This document shows, piece by piece, positions 44,921 to 56,160 of a stretch of 64,000 nt of DNA. Under the pieces are notes generated by a model. That model did not search any database, had not been told where the DNA came from, and saw only the letters and a program-made list of their open reading frames with translations. The position numbers and the translations under genes were made by a program. Every line of letters starts with the position of its first letter. The stretch's first letter is position 1. Origin of the DNA: Whalleya microplaca (Eukaryota; Ascomycota; Sordariomycetes; Xylariales; Xylariaceae); assembly GCA_022497155.1 (NCBI GenBank), contig MU385714.1, positions 1 through 64,000 of the forward strand, given 5' to 3'.

Positions 44921-46341
44921 CTACTCGAGCATGGAGGCCTGGTTCGTGTAGAGGACGTCGACGACGTTGCTGAGCTTGTCGATGGTCTGGAGGGCGGCGT
45001 CGTAGGACTCGTCGCGGTGGGTCTCGTCGAAGATGATGAGGCAGCCGGCGCCCTGGTCGAGGACGCCGATGATGACCTTGTCGAGGATCATCTGGGAGAG
45101 CTTGCGCTCGACCTGCTGGGTGTCGAGGCCGACCATCTTGGCGATGTGGGCGATCTCGACGCGGCTGAAGGGCTCGATGACCTTGATGAGGTTCTGCTCG
45201 AGCATGGCGTCGTACAGGCGGCGCAGGTGGTTGCGGATGAAGGCGTCGCTGCCGAGCTCGTACTTGTAGGCGGCGAGGGCGCGCTCGTACTCCTCGAGCG
45301 AGCGGTTCGAGTGCGCGCGCGCGATCGCCTTCATGGCCTCGAGGTTCTGGCCCGCGTACTTCTGCGCCTGCTTCGACGTCATCAGCGTGTTGACGTCGTT
45401 GGCCAGGTTGAGCATGATCTTGCACAGCAGCATGTACTGCAGCGCCGCCGTCGCCTTGGCCGCCTCGTCCTGCGTGTGGTAGCCGTCCAGCGCCTCGATG
45501 AAGTACGAGTACGCCGTGTTGAAGTCCTGGTCCATCGTGTGCAGCATCCCCGATTGCATGTCCAGGTTCGCCTGCAGTAACGGCGGCGTGTACACCGAGG
45601 CGGCGCTCGTCCGCGCGCTCGTGAGGGCCGCGCGCGCCTTCGAGGTGTTGCCTAGTGCATGGTATACCCTTGATTCCAGCAGTTGGACTTCGACGAGGAC
45701 TAGCTTGTCATCAAGGCGTTTGAGCTCCCGGAGCAGACCGTTGATGAGAGTGAGCGCCTCATAGTAGGATTGCTTGGCCATATGCAGCGTCACCAATCTA
45801 GTCTCCAGGTTCTGGCGCAAGAAGCTCCGCCTTTCGGACGTGGCCCATTGTATACATGACTTCGTGACGGCGATCTGGATGTCGGTTGTGTTTGGGATGG
45901 CTTCGAAGAGATCGAGGAGCTGGCGGACTATGCAGGGCAGTGATTAGGCTGGTGTCTACATGGTGTCTACATGATGTTGACTTAGTAGGAAAGCAGAAGC
46001 AGAAGCATACCTAACTTGGCCGTCTTTGCCTTTGCGAAGCTCGAAAGAACGGTTCTACTGGTGGTGATAAGGTCGACGAGCTCTTGTGGTTTCCTAGAGC
46101 AAAATGTCAGATGCAAGATGCAAAGGGAAGACGAAGGGAAGGCATTGAAGGGAACTCCTTACTTCTCATCCCGATACAGCTCCCCTAGACTGACTAGAGC
46201 AGTCTCGTATTCCTTAATGGCGGCATCTGAGGTGACGGAGGGCGGTTTTGAGATGATGCCCTTGTAGATGGCTTCAGCTTTGCGCGGGTCAGAGCTGGCG
46301 AGTGTTTGCGCCTCCTTCACAGACGGCTTATCGGCAGCCAT
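44921..46341 (-). CDS. rpn6: 26S proteasome regulatory lid subunit Rpn6 (PSMD11)
   Basis: Three minus-strand exons, 46341-46163, 46093-46011 and 45927-44921 (introns 69 and 83 nt), join in phase to 422 residues, the usual length. The product shows the TPR-like solenoid (NGLLRELKRLDDKLVLVEVQ, then LESRVYHALGNTSKARAAL, then ALQYMLLCKIMLNLANDV) and a C-terminal PCI domain (HLRRLYDAMLEQNLIKVIEP, then FSRVEIAHIAKMVGL, then VERKLSQMILDKVIIGVLDQ), ending NQASMLE. Rpn6 clamps the 19S lid to the 20S core and is essential for assembly and activity of the 26S proteasome. The third exon has very high GC at third positions, so a long spurious frame opens on the opposite strand. That frame is not a gene. 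Confidence 0.97.
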
Positions 46342-47217
46342 GTTGACGGTGTGTGTGCTCGAAAAGCTCGAAAAGGTCAAGGTTGTAGTACCGGGCCAAC
46401 AAGATATACGGGTGCAAATTCTGGTTGGGTTATTAAAACGGACGTTGCGTTGCTGTAAGTAATGAAGTGGAAATAATTACTGAGCTTAGCATTCGCCAAC
46501 TGAGCTCCAGCCTTGCAACTGACTACTTTTATTACCTAAGGTGCTCTAGGTTGCAGCACCTACGCACGCAGCTCCGATCCTGCCTGCCCTGTCAGGTCCG
46601 GGACAGCCCGGGCCGTCTCTAGGTCCGAGTTATAGCGAGGGTCCACGAGGTCCACTCTGAGTGTCAACGTAAGGTAAGAGGTACCCAAGTACTCATTTAG
46701 TGGGTCTCGATATACAGTTCGTATTGGATGTCCATCTCCTCAAAGTGGGGCTTAACTCTCTCTAAAGGTCTTATACGGAATACAGTCTAACAGTCTAACA
46801 GTATACACATAGCAAAGTTGCTGACAATAATAGTCTATAGGCTGACTTCTTAGAAACAGCCCATACATACAAGGTATGGGTTTTTGAAGCATATCCTACA
46901 TCAGTACTCCAAGCGATAAGTATTCCTGCAAGCCGGTCCCTGACCCTGCGTACTGTATGTACAGTTTTGTATATCTTCCCTATTAAGAGCAGCAAACCGC
47001 CTCCCTGACCCCTTTATGTAAACGAGAGAGCCAGCCACAGCGCCATCACAAGTATATCCCATATTCAATCACGCAAATCCTATGACTTTGGCCGTCTTGC
47101 CCTCCTCATACATCGAGCTCATCAGAAGATTTCGTCGTCGCCATCGTCCTCCAGCCCCAATTCAGTTCATCCAAAGCTGGTTTCTGTTTGGTCACGGCCC
47201 AGAACGTCAGCTTTCAT
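46342..47217. other. Upstream region of Rpn6
   Basis: About 880 bp with no supported gene. It includes the Rpn6 promoter and, at the right, the 3' region of the pseudokinase gene, which may hold an extra terminal exon (see that entry). Confidence 0.5.
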
Positions 47218-49188
47218 TCACTCTGCGCCCGGTTCATTATTAGTAAATGGGAGGCTATATGTATTACCTACGAACGCGGGAACCTGCCAGGTGCGCACCT
47301 TGTTGAGCCGGAGATTTTGGATCGCCTGCATTCCTCCGCCACCGCCACCGCCGCCGCCGTAGCCGCCGCTGCTACTGCCGCCGCTGCTGCTCCCGATCAC
47401 CTCCCCCTCCTGGATGTCGCTGCTGCTCGATCGGCCGTGGGACATCGACATCGGGGACATCGGCGTCATGACGCTCGTCCGGGTCGCGCTGCTATACCGC
47501 CTCGTCGCCGAGATGCTGAAATTCTGTTGATCCTCACCCGCGCCAGCGCTGCTGCTGAGGCGCAGATTCGCCATCCCCTTCCCCACGCCCCCCACGCCCA
47601 CGCCGGCGCCCACGCCGCCGAACTCCCAGCCGCCGCCGCCGTACTGGTGCACGCAGTGGGGCTCGGCGATGCGGCAGTTCTCGGTGAGGATGCGGTACAT
47701 GCGCTGCTCGACCTCGAGGGCGGTGGGGCGCTCGGCGGGCAGCACGGAGAGCATGCGCGCGACGACCTGCAGCATGGGCGCGACGCCGCGGAACACCTGG
47801 TCGTCCTTCTTGCCCGCGTCCTTGGCCAGCCCGGCCATCCAGCCCTCCACCTGCCCCAGGTTCTTGTGGAAGGACGAGTCCAGCACCGCGCCGCCGCGCC
47901 CCGGCATCTTGTGCTTCGCCGCGCGGTGCGAGGCGAACGCCCGCGTCTGCCGCTTCATCTGCAGCGTGAGGAGCTCGAGGATCACGCAGCCCAGCGAGAA
48001 GATGTCCGCTGCGTGCGGGTCCAGGTGCGGGTTCGGCGCGTGCAGCACGGCTGTGGGGCTGGTGCTTTCGGAGTTGCCCCGGCTGATGGAAAAGGAGGTG
48101 CTTTCTGAGGAAGTCGTGGATGCTGAGGAGGGCAGCGTGCTTCTCCGGTGTGAGCTGGAGTGGCTCGTCGAGGGACGGTACCACTGTTCAGGGGCCGCGT
48201 AGTCGTAGGACTCCTTGTCGAATGTCGACTTGTCCGACGCATTTGCCGCCGCTTCCGCACTCAGACGCGTTATGTCCGTGTAGAAGATGTGGTTGTCGGA
48301 ATTAAACAGGACAGTTGATGGTTTGATATTCCCATGAGACCGGCCTCGACTATGGAGGTAACATAGTGTGTCGACGAGGCAATGGATCCAGTTCATAAAC
48401 ATGAGCCGTCGATCCTGCTTAGGCAATGACTTCACTGAACTCGGCATGGTAACCAGAAGCGACTTCAAGTTGAAGTCGCTGGGATGGGTGAAGAGAACAT
48501 ATCCAAAGCCCTGGTGGGTATATGACCCGTAGTAGGATACGAGGTGGTCGTTTTGGACGCTCTTCGTGCTGTTGATCTCGTACAGGAACTCTTCGTTCGG
48601 CGGCAGTCCCGGTCCAGTTCCAATTGGAATGCGACGCCGAGTGAGGACCTCGCCGGGTCTGTTGGGCAGCTCGACTCTTTCCACGGCATTGTTGATGCTC
48701 AGCCCGGGGCGCTTATCGACGACATTGATGGGTACTATTTCTGGATCCTCGTATACCACGTGATCACCTTTATCCAGGAATTTAAGTAGGTAATGAAACT
48801 GTCGGGCAAAGAATCTCTTTTCGACCTTGTCGTCTCTGAACGCCGTCAGTCTCAGTCGCTCAACCTGGTCCAGCGAAATGGGGAGGTCATCGTCGTCCCA
48901 GCTATCATCGATGAGTCCGAAGATCTGGTCGGGCATGCCCAGATCCAGGAGGATGAGGAAGATGCGTTTGGCTTTTTGATCAATCCATTCCCAATATGTT
49001 CCATCCGTCAGCCCATCACCAAAGGCCAGTGGCAGATCCAATCGTTGTATCTCTTCGGGGAGCAGATGGGAGCAAACAAACTGTCGAGTGACAGTCGCTT
49101 CGATCTGGGATGGTTCCCACCACATCGCTACCGTAGACGTAGCAAGGGTAGCATTACTCCCTGGCATACGCCCTAGCAGGCAAATCAA
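47218..49188 (-). CDS. Protein kinase-like protein, predicted pseudokinase
   Basis: A minus-strand frame of 656 residues. The frame lacks an ATG at its opening; the first Met in it is at 49167, and the frame stays open upstream (PEPRDLICLLGRMPG), so an upstream exon is likely. The kinase-like region spans about residues 165-500. The catalytic loop reads HGNIKPS (about 285-291) instead of HRDLKPEN, so the catalytic Asp is Asn. The DFG position reads DIT and no VAIK lysine is obvious. The APE motif (YDYAAPEQW) and the F-helix DIFSLGCVILELL are intact. The tail is Ser/Gly-rich with a poly-Gly run. The last residues (after VPAF) run over a GTAGGT donor, so the real 3' end may be spliced to a short exon near 47105-47207. 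It probably acts as a scaffold, not an enzyme. Confidence 0.75.
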   Translation of the reverse strand: MICLLGRMPGSNATLATSTVAMWWEPSQIEATVTRQFVCSHLLPEEIQRLDLPLAFGDGLTDGTYWEWIDQKAKRIFLILLDLGMPDQIFGLIDDSWDDDDLPISLDQVERLRLTAFRDDKVEKRFFARQFHYLLKFLDKGDHVVYEDPEIVPINVVDKRPGLSINNAVERVELPNRPGEVLTRRRIPIGTGPGLPPNEEFLYEINSTKSVQNDHLVSYYGSYTHQGFGYVLFTHPSDFNLKSLLVTMPSSVKSLPKQDRRLMFMNWIHCLVDTLCYLHSRGRSHGNIKPSTVLFNSDNHIFYTDITRLSAEAAANASDKSTFDKESYDYAAPEQWYRPSTSHSSSHRRSTLPSSASTTSSESTSFSISRGNSESTSPTAVLHAPNPHLDPHAADIFSLGCVILELLTLQMKRQTRAFASHRAAKHKMPGRGGAVLDSSFHKNLGQVEGWMAGLAKDAGKKDDQVFRGVAPMLQVVARMLSVLPAERPTALEVEQRMYRILTENCRIAEPHCVHQYGGGGWEFGGVGAGVGVGGVGKGMANLRLSSSAGAGEDQQNFSISATRRYSSATRTSVMTPMSPMSMSHGRSSSSDIQEGEVIGSSSGGSSSGGYGGGGGGGGGMQAIQNLRLNKVRTWQVPAFVGNTYSLPFTNNEPGAE

Positions 49189-52100
49189 ATCACGCGGCTC
49201 AGGGGTCGCATGTAATAAATATAGTCTAGTGAAGCACTATTAGGTAAAGGAAAAGGTCAACGAGACGCGAGAGGTTGATAATGTCAGCAGGACAGGACGG
49301 AAAATGGATTTAAGGTATTTATTCAAGGGTAGGCCTCCGACAGGTGCAACACAGGCTCAGAACTGCAGAACGAATAAGTGCCCAGAGCCAATCTTTCTTG
49401 GATAGGCATTCGAGGTGTATGTATTTTCCGCAGGTTCTTCATGGTTCGCGTAGTAAAAAAAGAGAGAGAGAGAGCAGCAGTCCACAAAGGCAAAAAAGCA
49501 AGGCCAGGTAGGGGGTCGTTCGGGGACTCGCTGAATCCTGATGGCTTTTTTGGTGCACATCTGCACATCTCTACAAATCATGTCGTTGGCCATTTAGGGC
49601 GAGTGTTGGATGGATTTGGACGGTGTGATTGGCCGGAATAAGGCGATAGATAAGGATATCTCTGATGGCTGGATCGAGAGATACCCTTGCTTGGGCGCCA
49701 CTGGATGCGGGATGGGCAGAACTGGGGTCCAAAGACCCTCATGGGTTGTTCAATATTTCGCCGCACGTTCTGTACACGCTGAGAAGGCTTTTCTAATTTT
49801 TCAATATAGGCCTTGTCCCCGTCATCAGACAACGCGCCATTTAAGCCCACCGGAAGCAATAAACCTGTCCCCAGGTTGTCTAGCTCGTCGCTCTCTCTCT
49901 CCCCCTTTTCTCTAGCCATCCGAGCCACGTCGGCTCTCGCACACACGATCACTTGCAGCTGTTGTAAACCACCACGTCTTTTGGGGCAACTTTTCCCAGC
50001 TTGAACAACGGTGGCCGCGGGGTCCCCCGCTTCTCCCCCCACGCAGCCAATCGAACTTAACTTTCACATCTCAGGCAGTTCACCAGCTAGTTTTAGTTCA
50101 ATGCGGTAACAGACTAGCAGGGTAGGTCGGTGGTTTGGGAAGTCTGGGGACAGTAGGGCAGGCAACAGGGCAGTGTAGCTTGGCTTCGACCAACAGTACA
50201 ACATCACGATTTGAGGTTTCCCAGACGATCATTGCATGTTTGCGGACCCAGAAGTGCCGGTCCCATCCATAATTGTCAACTATATGAATATCCAGACCCC
50301 TCTGGGGAGACAGAGGGGACATCAGAATGATAAGCTCTGCAGCTTCGAGAGATGAAGTCGCCGAACGATGACGAAGCTTGGGGCCACTAGCCCACTTGGC
50401 AAATGCTGATGAATATGGTAAACATAGTACAGTAATCACATATATATCCTTATCATTTGATCGAATCGTCGTCAGGCCGGGATGATTGCTGTCCGGCAGG
50501 CGGGCGATGTGTGGGCGTTACAGAAATACTAGAAGAGGGTTGTTCGTACGAGACACACAACACACAGACTCTGAAGGTCCTCAACGGGGGGAGGGACAGA
50601 GTGGCAAGCCAGCTATAATACAACAACACGATCATTCAGCTGGGTTACAAACATTACTTCAGCCACGCCCTTGAACAACCAGCTCCATCTCGGTCTAGTT
50701 AGATCGCCGGATGCAACTCCATCATATCAAGATAGCTTTCCTTCCTTTCTAGGGACTATACCACCCATATCTCAGAGCCAAAAGGATGTCCACTTACCAC
50801 TTTGATATACCACCTGGCCATTGCGACTGTCCGTTTTGTGTTTTTGATTAGTTGCGATGATCTCTCTATTCTGCAGGACACCCACGTGTATCTACCTCCA
50901 CAGCGCGTGGGTGTTGGAGGTTTTCTCTCCTTCTGCTACCTGGCACTGTCGCTGATACCTCAGATATTAGATATTACTACATACCTAAGAATACGCGCAC
51001 CTATCAATTTTAGCCAATATGGAGCTTTGATTGGGCGAGTGGCCAGTATTGAGCTAATCTTACTCAAGCCTTCTTGGGTGGTGGAACTCCTCCTGTTTCG
51101 TATTAGAGTAGTTCACATGTTGTGCCACCCATGGAGTCAACTGCGCGTAGCATTCGATGTCAGGCTAACTCCTCAAACCCCTGGAGAGGCTACTTGTGCT
51201 CGGGTTGGGAAGATGATTTCATATCTGGGTCTGGGACCAGTCATAACGGTACACTTATACAATACTTTATACTCCAAGGCTAATTATGTCAACCCTCACC
51301 ACCAACAGAGGTTTACGTATAATGTACTTATATAAGCAGGTAAATGCACGTATGTACTATGTATGAAGCTCATATGTCGGGTGCATACTACCCTCAACAT
51401 CTCATCTCATCATCCCAGGTCAAGCTTGTCAGAATAAAAGCCTTATACCTATAGATTGGATATCTGCATAGCTAGTGCTACTAGCGCCGTGCCATCGGAA
51501 CATTTATGTTAATCTGACAACAAAAGACGACAGCTCATGATAGATCTGGCCACCTCCCGGGGAAGCCACCAGTAGTAGCTGCGCAGTACCACAACACGCC
51601 TACATATTATCCATAACTCCAACGTCTCACATGATCTCACCCACCGACTCACTCACTCACGTCTATCTATTTATACACACCCCCGGCCAACATGCCAGCA
51701 TGCCTCGGCTTCGCCCGGACCAGACTCGGTGAGCCTCAGCAGAGAGCACCTGGGTTCCCTTGAACCGGTGAAAGCGCGCGCCCCGCGCTCTGCTCTGATC
51801 CGCCGCGTGCCCCCAGCACCGCAATCTGCGAGTGCCGCCGCGCAGCATGACGTCGTTGGTGATTTCTTTACCGCTTCGGCAGGCAGAGCAGGCAGGCAGG
51901 CGAGGCAAGGCAGGAGACAACAACGTGATGATGCGCACCACCCCAAGCCACCCACACCACACCACACACATACACGTACCATGTAGCTAGCTAGGTTGCT
52001 AGGTATGAGGTTATTGGTGGCTAGGTAGGTAGCTAGTGGGAGCTGCAAGTTCCCGCGTGGGTTATGCGTATCCCAAGAGGACGGCGAAAGCGTACGCATA

Positions 52101-52809
52101 CTCGGGCCGATGTATATATCCACTCAGCGCACACAGGTCATACTCGCCTCTTACCAGCCTACATAATAGTACATGCCTCAGAGTCCTACATGCATGCAGT
52201 GGAACATGCCTGATAACTCGAACAAACGCGGTGTCTCCAGCCATAGCACAGGGCATGTCTTTCTCCCGCTAGGTAATGCTTCCCCTGAGTGGCGAGGGGC
52301 AACGGCTCCCTCTCTCACTCTGTGGATTTGATATCGGTTAGATTGCTTACCTACATAGGGATGCAGGTTGCGAGCTGCAGGCTGACGATCTACCTACCTC
52401 CATACATGAGTAGACCGCAAGATGCTACCTACCCGGCTTTTGAAATTAGGTAGGTTGGTTGGTTGGTCGCCTATTACATTAGGGATCTCTCCGCCTATGG
52501 GGAAAACGGCCCTCGACGAAACGATGCAACTAGCTTCATGCACACCACTTTGATTATTTACGCCACCGCGCATTATCTAGGTATCTTACACATTACAGGA
52601 GGGACATTCGACAGAACCCGCAGACGCCAGCGTCAGCCCGTCTGCATTGCAGTAGTTTACACATGTAGAGCATAAATATAGATAAATGCCCCTTTTTCTT
52701 TTCTCGCCGGCCCCCACCGCTTCCCCCGCTCCCCTTTTAAGCAGGCCGAGCCGACCCGAAGCCGCGAAACATACGGGTGTGGATTCTATCGTATGTATGT
52801 ATGCAAGTC
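49189..52809. other. Gene-poor region (about 3.6 kb)
   Basis: The first part may hold the missing 5' exon of the pseudokinase gene. Beyond that, the largest open frame is 50802-51335 (177 codons), hydrophobic in places but with no motif, and it contains an internal intron-like GT..CTGCAG segment. From about 51960 to 52460 there are many TAGGTAGG/CTACCTAC words. No RNA gene is recognised. Confidence 0.45.
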
Positions 52810-53956
52810 CTAGATCAAGGACCCGTTCTTCTCGGCTAGCTCGTTGCCCGCGCGGCCGACGAAGGTATCCATGCCCCTATCGACACCGGACAGCTTGCGG
52901 GCGAGCTTCTGGAGACCGACGGGGAGCACGTTGTACCAGTCGACCCAGCGGGCGTAGAGCGGCATGGCGATGTGGTCGCTGAGGCCGAGGTCGATGGCCT
53001 TAATGACCTCCTTGGCGACGTCGATGGGCTCGACCAGGGGCGCGACGAAGGCGTTCGGCGACCGCACGCCGCCGAAGAGCGGCGTGCTCAGCTGGCCCGG
53101 CGTCACGAGGATCGTCTTGATCTCCGGGTACGCCTGCAGCTCGGCCGCGAGCGACTTGTGCAGCGCCGTCACGCCCGCCTTCGCGGCCGCGTAGTCCGTC
53201 AGCTGCGACGCGCCTAGGTGCCCGATCACGCTGGACATGGTGACGATGGTGCCGCCGACGTCGTTGCGGATCATGCCCGGCAGGAAGGTCTTGATGGTGT
53301 AGAAGTGCGCGAGGAGGTTCGTCGTGAGGCTCTTCTCGACTTCTTCCAGCTCCATGTCGAGCAGCTTCTTGCCGACGACTACGGCGGCATTATTGATTAG
53401 GACGGTAGGTGTGCCAAGCTAGAAGTGCCAGTGTTAGTCGAACCAGAATCATATGTATCCATGGCAAGATAGCAGAACATACATCTCGCTCTATCTCCTC
53501 AGCCACCCTAGCAATCTGTGCCTTGTCCGTCACATCACACCGGTAATACGTAATGCCGCGGGCGTCGGTGCTCTCCAACTCAGCGACGTCCAGAACCGCG
53601 ACTGTAGCCCCTCTCATGCCGTACACCTCGGCCACCAACAGCCCCAGGCCGCTGGCGCCTCCCGTTATTACTATGACCTCCTCGCTCAGGTCGACCTCCC
53701 GGTGCATGCCGTAGGCAAACTTGTGACTCCAGACATTCCCCATCCAGTGCAGCGTGACCAGTACCGCCCAGCCTATCGTGACAAGCATAGGCGTCGTCGT
53801 AAAGGCGTGGTGCTCGGCGCGGAAGCATAGGGGGATGAGCCATGCTATGAAAGGGTGGAATATCGTGATATTAAGGACCTTTAGTAGAACATCGACAGAC
53901 AGCGGCGAATACCACGAGGCGCGCACTGGCGGTTGTGGTGGTCTAGGATAGTCCAT
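52810..53956 (-). CDS. Membrane-anchored short-chain dehydrogenase/reductase (RDH10/17beta-HSD11-like)
   Basis: Two minus-strand exons, 53956-53483 and 53418-52810 (64 nt intron, donor GTATGT), encode 360 residues. Two hydrophobic segments lie at about residues 21-45 and 53-76. They precede the Rossmann motif TGGASGLG (98-105). NNAAV starts at 167. The catalytic set is Asn192, Ser221, Tyr234 and Lys238 (YAAAK), all present, so the enzyme should be active with NAD(P)H. This layout matches the SDR16C group, which acts on retinoids, sterols or fatty alcohols at ER or lipid-droplet membranes. The fungal substrate is not known. A PG-type substrate-loop motif (VTPGQLSTPLF) is conserved. Exon 2 is very GC-rich. 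Confidence 0.9.
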
Positions 53957-54587
53957 GTTGCTTGTATGTAGTGTGGTATGATGAGGGGAGACGAGTAGGT
54001 AATGCGAATATCGCTAAATGAACGAATGCTGGCCAGCAAGCAACGTAGTTGGAAGCGAAAATAGAACGACCGGGAGGCTCGACGTGAAAGGAACCGCGAA
54101 ATAGCAATTGGTACGGGTAGAGAATGGAAGACTGGTGAATGGGCTGAATAGGTCGAGAACAGGAACGTCTCTGAAACTGTCGACAAGCTAATAAGCTGCC
54201 GCGGCGTCGATCTGGAAACGAGGTTGGGGCGCTTCGCTTGAAACACTCCTCCCAGTTGGTCTGAGCGCCTCTGGTTTCGACTAAGGCAGGTTTTGCCGCA
54301 CTAACCACTTACTATGCAGGTACCTGTTTCCAGGGGTTCAGTTTGGGGTCATTTGGCTGTATGCTGCATGTACTGCGCATGTACTTCGAACCAGTGCTCC
54401 TTTAAGCTTAAATGGCTTCGCAGGTAAGGTAATCCCAGTCATTGATTTATATATTCATCGTGAGCCATTCAGTTCACGGTTGGGTACAATGCAGCGTAAG
54501 TCCCTAGCCTTGCTTGGTATCATGGTTTTTCCCATTCCAGAAACGCCGTGCAAATGCAACTCTCCAGGACAGTAACACAATATCTCG
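53957..54587. other. Upstream region of the SDR gene
   Basis: 630 bp between the SDR start and the Sof1 stop, both genes on the minus strand. Open frames here are short and motif-free. No gene is supported. Confidence 0.5.
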
Positions 54588-56160
54588 TTACTTCTCTCGT
54601 GCCAATATCACCTTGTCTCGCTCGCTCTTCCTCTTCTCGAACTGCTTCCTCGTGTGCTTCCGCTCGTTCTCCTCACGTCGTTTGATAGCCTTCACTTCCT
54701 CGCTCTTGATCTCACCAGCCTTCTTGATAACCCTCGGTAGATGTCGGTGACGCTTTATACGCCTTATTTCGGGCTGGTATCTTTGTTAGGCATTGATCGT
54801 AGTCAAGCACAATAAATGATGAAGGGAAACATACCATGTGACCGTATCTTTCAGACAACGAGTCGTTATATTCGAGTGCTTGTCGCTGCCGAGCAGACTT
54901 GACGCCTTCTCGTTTAGAAGCATTTGCCCTCCAAAGACGAACGTTTCCGTCATCTGATCCACTCAACAGGTACTTAGAGTCCGGGGTCCACCTGGCGCAG
55001 AAGACTCTTTGCATCCGCTTCGTATGATATACGTCTCTCGAATGCCCCTTCTCCCTTTCGAACAACCGAATTGTGCGGTCGTAGGAGGCTGTGACGAGCT
55101 CCTGTCCAGTGGGCGAAAACTCGACATCCATGACTGCCGCTACATGGTCCTTAAGAACATTGAGCGCTCGATCAAACTTGCGCATATCGAATATATATAC
55201 GTTGTGATCTTCGCTAGCAGCGGCAAAGTTCATGGGCTCGACCGGGTTCCAAGACAGCTTGTTGCAGGAGAAGTTGAGGAATGTGCGTGCTAGTGGCGAA
55301 GACGTTCGAAGATCGTAGAGAATAATGGACCGGTCCGTAGAGCAGGATGCCAGTACGGAAGTCTCACTCTGGTTGAAGGATACGGATGTAATAGTCTCGC
55401 CGGACGAAGGCCAACGGAGAACTTCCGGGGCAGCGGAATACTTTTCGAGATCATAGATCGATATGACATCGGACGAGGCGGCAAATGCATTCTTGGATCG
55501 ATGGACGCTCAGACTTGTGTAGGCGTTGGTCCCGAGCCAGGAGTTGAGGGGCGATGCGTCGCTAGGAGTATTGTACGGGTCGAAGATCTTGACGGAGCGG
55601 TCGGCTGCGCACGTCAAAAGCTTTTGGTCCTTCGTCCAGGCCATCCCCTTGACGATATTCTCATGGGCTGTCGTTTTCCAAACTTCCCCCCTGCTGGTCA
55701 GGCTCCAGCATTTCACAACGCCATCGCCGGAGCCGGATGCGAATCGGTCGAGCGCATTGGGGTCCTTCGCCATCGAATATACACCATCAACATGTCCATT
55801 TCCAAGCTGCGCGATGACTAGAACCGGCTTCGTTAGTTATGGAGAGCGTGGGAGCAGCATTTCGAGGAGGGGACGAACATGGCTGGGCGAACATGCGTTC
55901 CATCTTGACGGCATTGAGAGCGCGGGTATATTCTCGTGCCCTCTCGAATGGATGCATCGCAGGATCTAGGTTGCGAGGCGCCTTCAATAACTTGTGAGCG
56001 ATCTAAGCGAGAGGATGTAGGCAAAGGTTACTGACCTTGGGGACATCCGACCCAGGCGGTTGATACGCCGCGACCGAGCGGCTGAGAGCCTTGATCTTCT
56101 GTGAGATGAGTTAGCATGCTAGTGATATGTGCGAATTGACTCTTCATATAGCTCACCATG
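54588..56160 (-). CDS. sof1: Sof1/DCAF13 WD40 protein of the small-subunit processome
   Basis: Five minus-strand exons: 56160-56158 (ATG only), 56098-56036, 55981-55879, 55817-54835 and 54773-54588. They join in phase to 445 residues. The spliced N-terminus MKIKALSRSVAAYQPP and the PRNLDPAMHPFERAREYTRA block are strongly diagnostic. Seven WD-like repeats follow (VVKCWSL; SVKIFDPYN; SIILYDLRTSS; NVYIFDMRKF; TIRLFERE; NVRLWRANAS). The last exon supplies the conserved basic tail (PEIRRIKRHRHLPRVIKKAG, then REENERKHTRKQFEKRKSER). Sof1 is a U3 snoRNP-associated factor needed for 18S rRNA processing in the nucleolus. The acceptor of exon 3 has alternatives a few codons upstream (in-frame AG at about 55988 and 56000). 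I chose the one that best fits orthologues. Confidence 0.95.

Noticed and set aside
44879..45580. 233-codon plus-strand frame opposite Rpn6
   Set aside because: Antisense shadow caused by GC-rich third positions of the certain Rpn6 exon.
47188..48108. 306-codon plus-strand frame opposite the pseudokinase
   Set aside because: Antisense shadow with Ala/His/Arg runs complementary to the Gly/Ser-rich tail of the real frame.
50802..51335. 177-codon plus-strand open frame
   Set aside because: No motif, odd residue mix (Leu/Ile/Val/Tyr scattered without helix pattern), sits in gene-poor DNA and contains an intron-like GT..CTGCAG stretch. Length alone is not enough.
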